5,793 nt of DNA from Clostridia bacterium (GTDB lineage Bacteria; Bacillota; Clostridia; Oscillospirales; CAG-272): the NCBI GenBank assembly GCA_017518025.1, contig JAFWWR010000136.1, positions 1 to 5,793 of the forward strand, in the 5' to 3' direction. Both the position numbers and the translations under genes were made by a program. Below the pieces are notes generated by a model. It searched no databases. It saw only the letters and a list, made by a program, of their open reading frames with translations, and was not told the DNA's origin. Every line of letters begins with the position of its first letter. Within the stretch, counting starts at the first letter, position 1. Below, in pieces: positions 5,392-5,793 of this stretch.

Positions 5392-5418
5392 AAAAACAGG
5401 CGCGGAGTACTCCGCGCC
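5390..5418 (-). terminator. Perfect palindromic hairpin with minus-strand T-run
   Basis: GGCGCGGAGT (5399-5408) and ACTCCGCGCC (5409-5418) form a perfect 20-bp palindrome. The plus strand continues with CCCATAG, not a T-run. The minus strand continues TG then seven T residues, which is the form of a minus-strand terminator. No minus-strand gene is evident to its right. It may instead protect the 3' end of the DUF6873 transcript. Confidence 0.5.
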
Positions 5419-5467
5419 CCCATAGGGAAACTGAATGAACAGTCGAATTGAATAACGTGTGTTTCCA

Positions 5468-5508
5468 GCGGGGCTGTGTAGGTCGGCACAGCCCCGCAAT
5501 CCTTTTTT
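5468..5508 (+). terminator. Strong intrinsic terminator after the DUF6873 gene
   Basis: An 11-bp perfect stem (GCGGGGCTGTG at 5468-5478 with CACAGCCCCGC at 5487-5497), an 8-nt loop, then AATCC and six T residues (5503-5508). It most likely ends the rpmB/DUF6873 region transcript 77 nt after the last stop codon. Confidence 0.88.
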
Positions 5509-5739
5509 CTTTGCTTTTCCTCCGCCTCTTTTTCCGGACCGTTGTAATTCTTCCGCTAATATCCTTTCCACCTGTCGGCACTTGGATCCGGAAATCAGCA
5601 ATTCTGCGGACCGTCCCGTATTCAGACTTGATTTATGGTATACTGACGGTGGTGAAATAAAGTATAAGGATCGTTTTTCCTTTTCTGATTCTCATTTTAC
5701 CTGCGAAGATTGAAGTTCAATTGAAGGATCCGGATTATT
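5509..5739. other. Intergenic stretch with a possible extended -10 promoter
   Basis: No supportable gene is seen here. TATACT at 5639-5644 is preceded by TGG, which resembles an extended -10 box on the plus strand, but no good -35 lies 17 nt upstream. It could start a leader of nearly 90 nt for the open frame at 5740. The region is less GC-rich than the coding DNA to its left. Confidence 0.4.
5709..5726. repeat. Tandem ATTGAAG motif with embedded palindrome
   Basis: ATTGAAG occurs at 5709-5715 and 5720-5726, 11 bp apart, one helical turn. TTCAATTGAA at 5716-5725 is a perfect palindrome. It lies just upstream of the open frame at 5740 and could be a regulator site; short A/T-rich motifs of this kind also arise by chance. 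Confidence 0.3.
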
Positions 5740-5793
5740 ATGTTTTCTTTTCAATCCTACGATCCCTATGATCAGCCCGGCAGTCAACAGCAA
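5740..5793 (+). CDS. Start of an unidentified protein, cut by the window edge
   Basis: An open frame begins at ATG 5740 and stays open for 18 codons to the last base, reading MFSFQSYDPYDQPGSQQQ. Upstream lie AAGGA (5724-5728, 11-nt spacing) and the closer GGA (5732-5734), so ribosome binding is plausible but not strong. The visible residues are rich in Gln, Tyr and Asp, with no signal peptide or recognisable domain yet. The preceding promoter-like TGGTATACT and the strong terminator at 5468-5508 fit a new transcription unit. Identity cannot be given from this fragment, and a chance frame is possible. Confidence 0.45.
   Translation, partial: MFSFQSYDPYDQPGSQQQ

Noticed and set aside
4663..5601. 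Minus-strand open frame of 312 codons opposite the DUF6873 gene
   Set aside because: It runs through the strong terminator at 5468-5508 and the palindrome at 5399-5418, lacks any family motif, and mirrors a well-supported gene.
1..5793. CRISPR array, tRNA, rRNA, integrase or transposase
   Set aside because: No spaced short repeats, no cloverleaf or rRNA motif and no recombinase-like protein are visible in either strand, so the flanking repeats at 132 and 1090 are not backed by a mobility gene in the window.

Overview
The window looks like chromosome of a GC-rich member of the Clostridia (Firmicutes/Bacillota), probably an uncultivated gut-type lineage. The basis is family content (a zinc-ribbon bL28 ribosomal protein, a DUF6873 protein, a TFFGHR-type SLOG protein, an LTA-synthase-like enzyme), strong AGGAGG-type ribosome binding sites and clean sigma-A promoters. 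The taxon is inferred from these families only.

Layout. Positions 1-131 hold no gene: an intrinsic terminator, a long inverted repeat that would fold as RNA, and a second terminator. Positions 132-1133 hold a compact two-gene module: a small XRE-type repressor on the minus strand and, divergent from it, a SLOG-superfamily (DUF1273/YpsA-like) protein. Their 154-bp intergenic region carries three ACCC-N6-GGGT operator-like sites and an AT-rich palindrome, laid over both predicted promoters. A 44-bp direct repeat, itself a terminator hairpin, flanks the module, and weaker similarity runs on into the 3' end of the next gene. The SLOG gene is clearly less GC-rich than the genes to its right.

Positions 1131-3053 (minus) encode a five-TM LTA-synthase/phosphoglycerol-transferase-type membrane sulfatase. 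It diverges from a DUF2961/GH172 glycoside hydrolase (3205-4299, plus); the -35 boxes of the two promoters lie back to back. One gene predicts a surface polymer enzyme and the other a cytosolic furanosidase-type hydrolase, but no functional link is proven. Next come rpmB (4431-4616) with a near-consensus promoter and a terminator, and a DUF6873 GME-fold protein (4684-5391) without an obvious promoter of its own. The right end (5392-5739) holds two strong hairpins, the first shaped like a minus-strand terminator, and an extended -10 box. The first 18 codons of a Gln-rich open frame run off the edge.

The best candidate for an undescribed system is the repeat-bounded XRE/SLOG module: a self-regulated nucleotide-sensor-like gene pair that looks inserted at the 3' end of the LTA-synthase-like gene.
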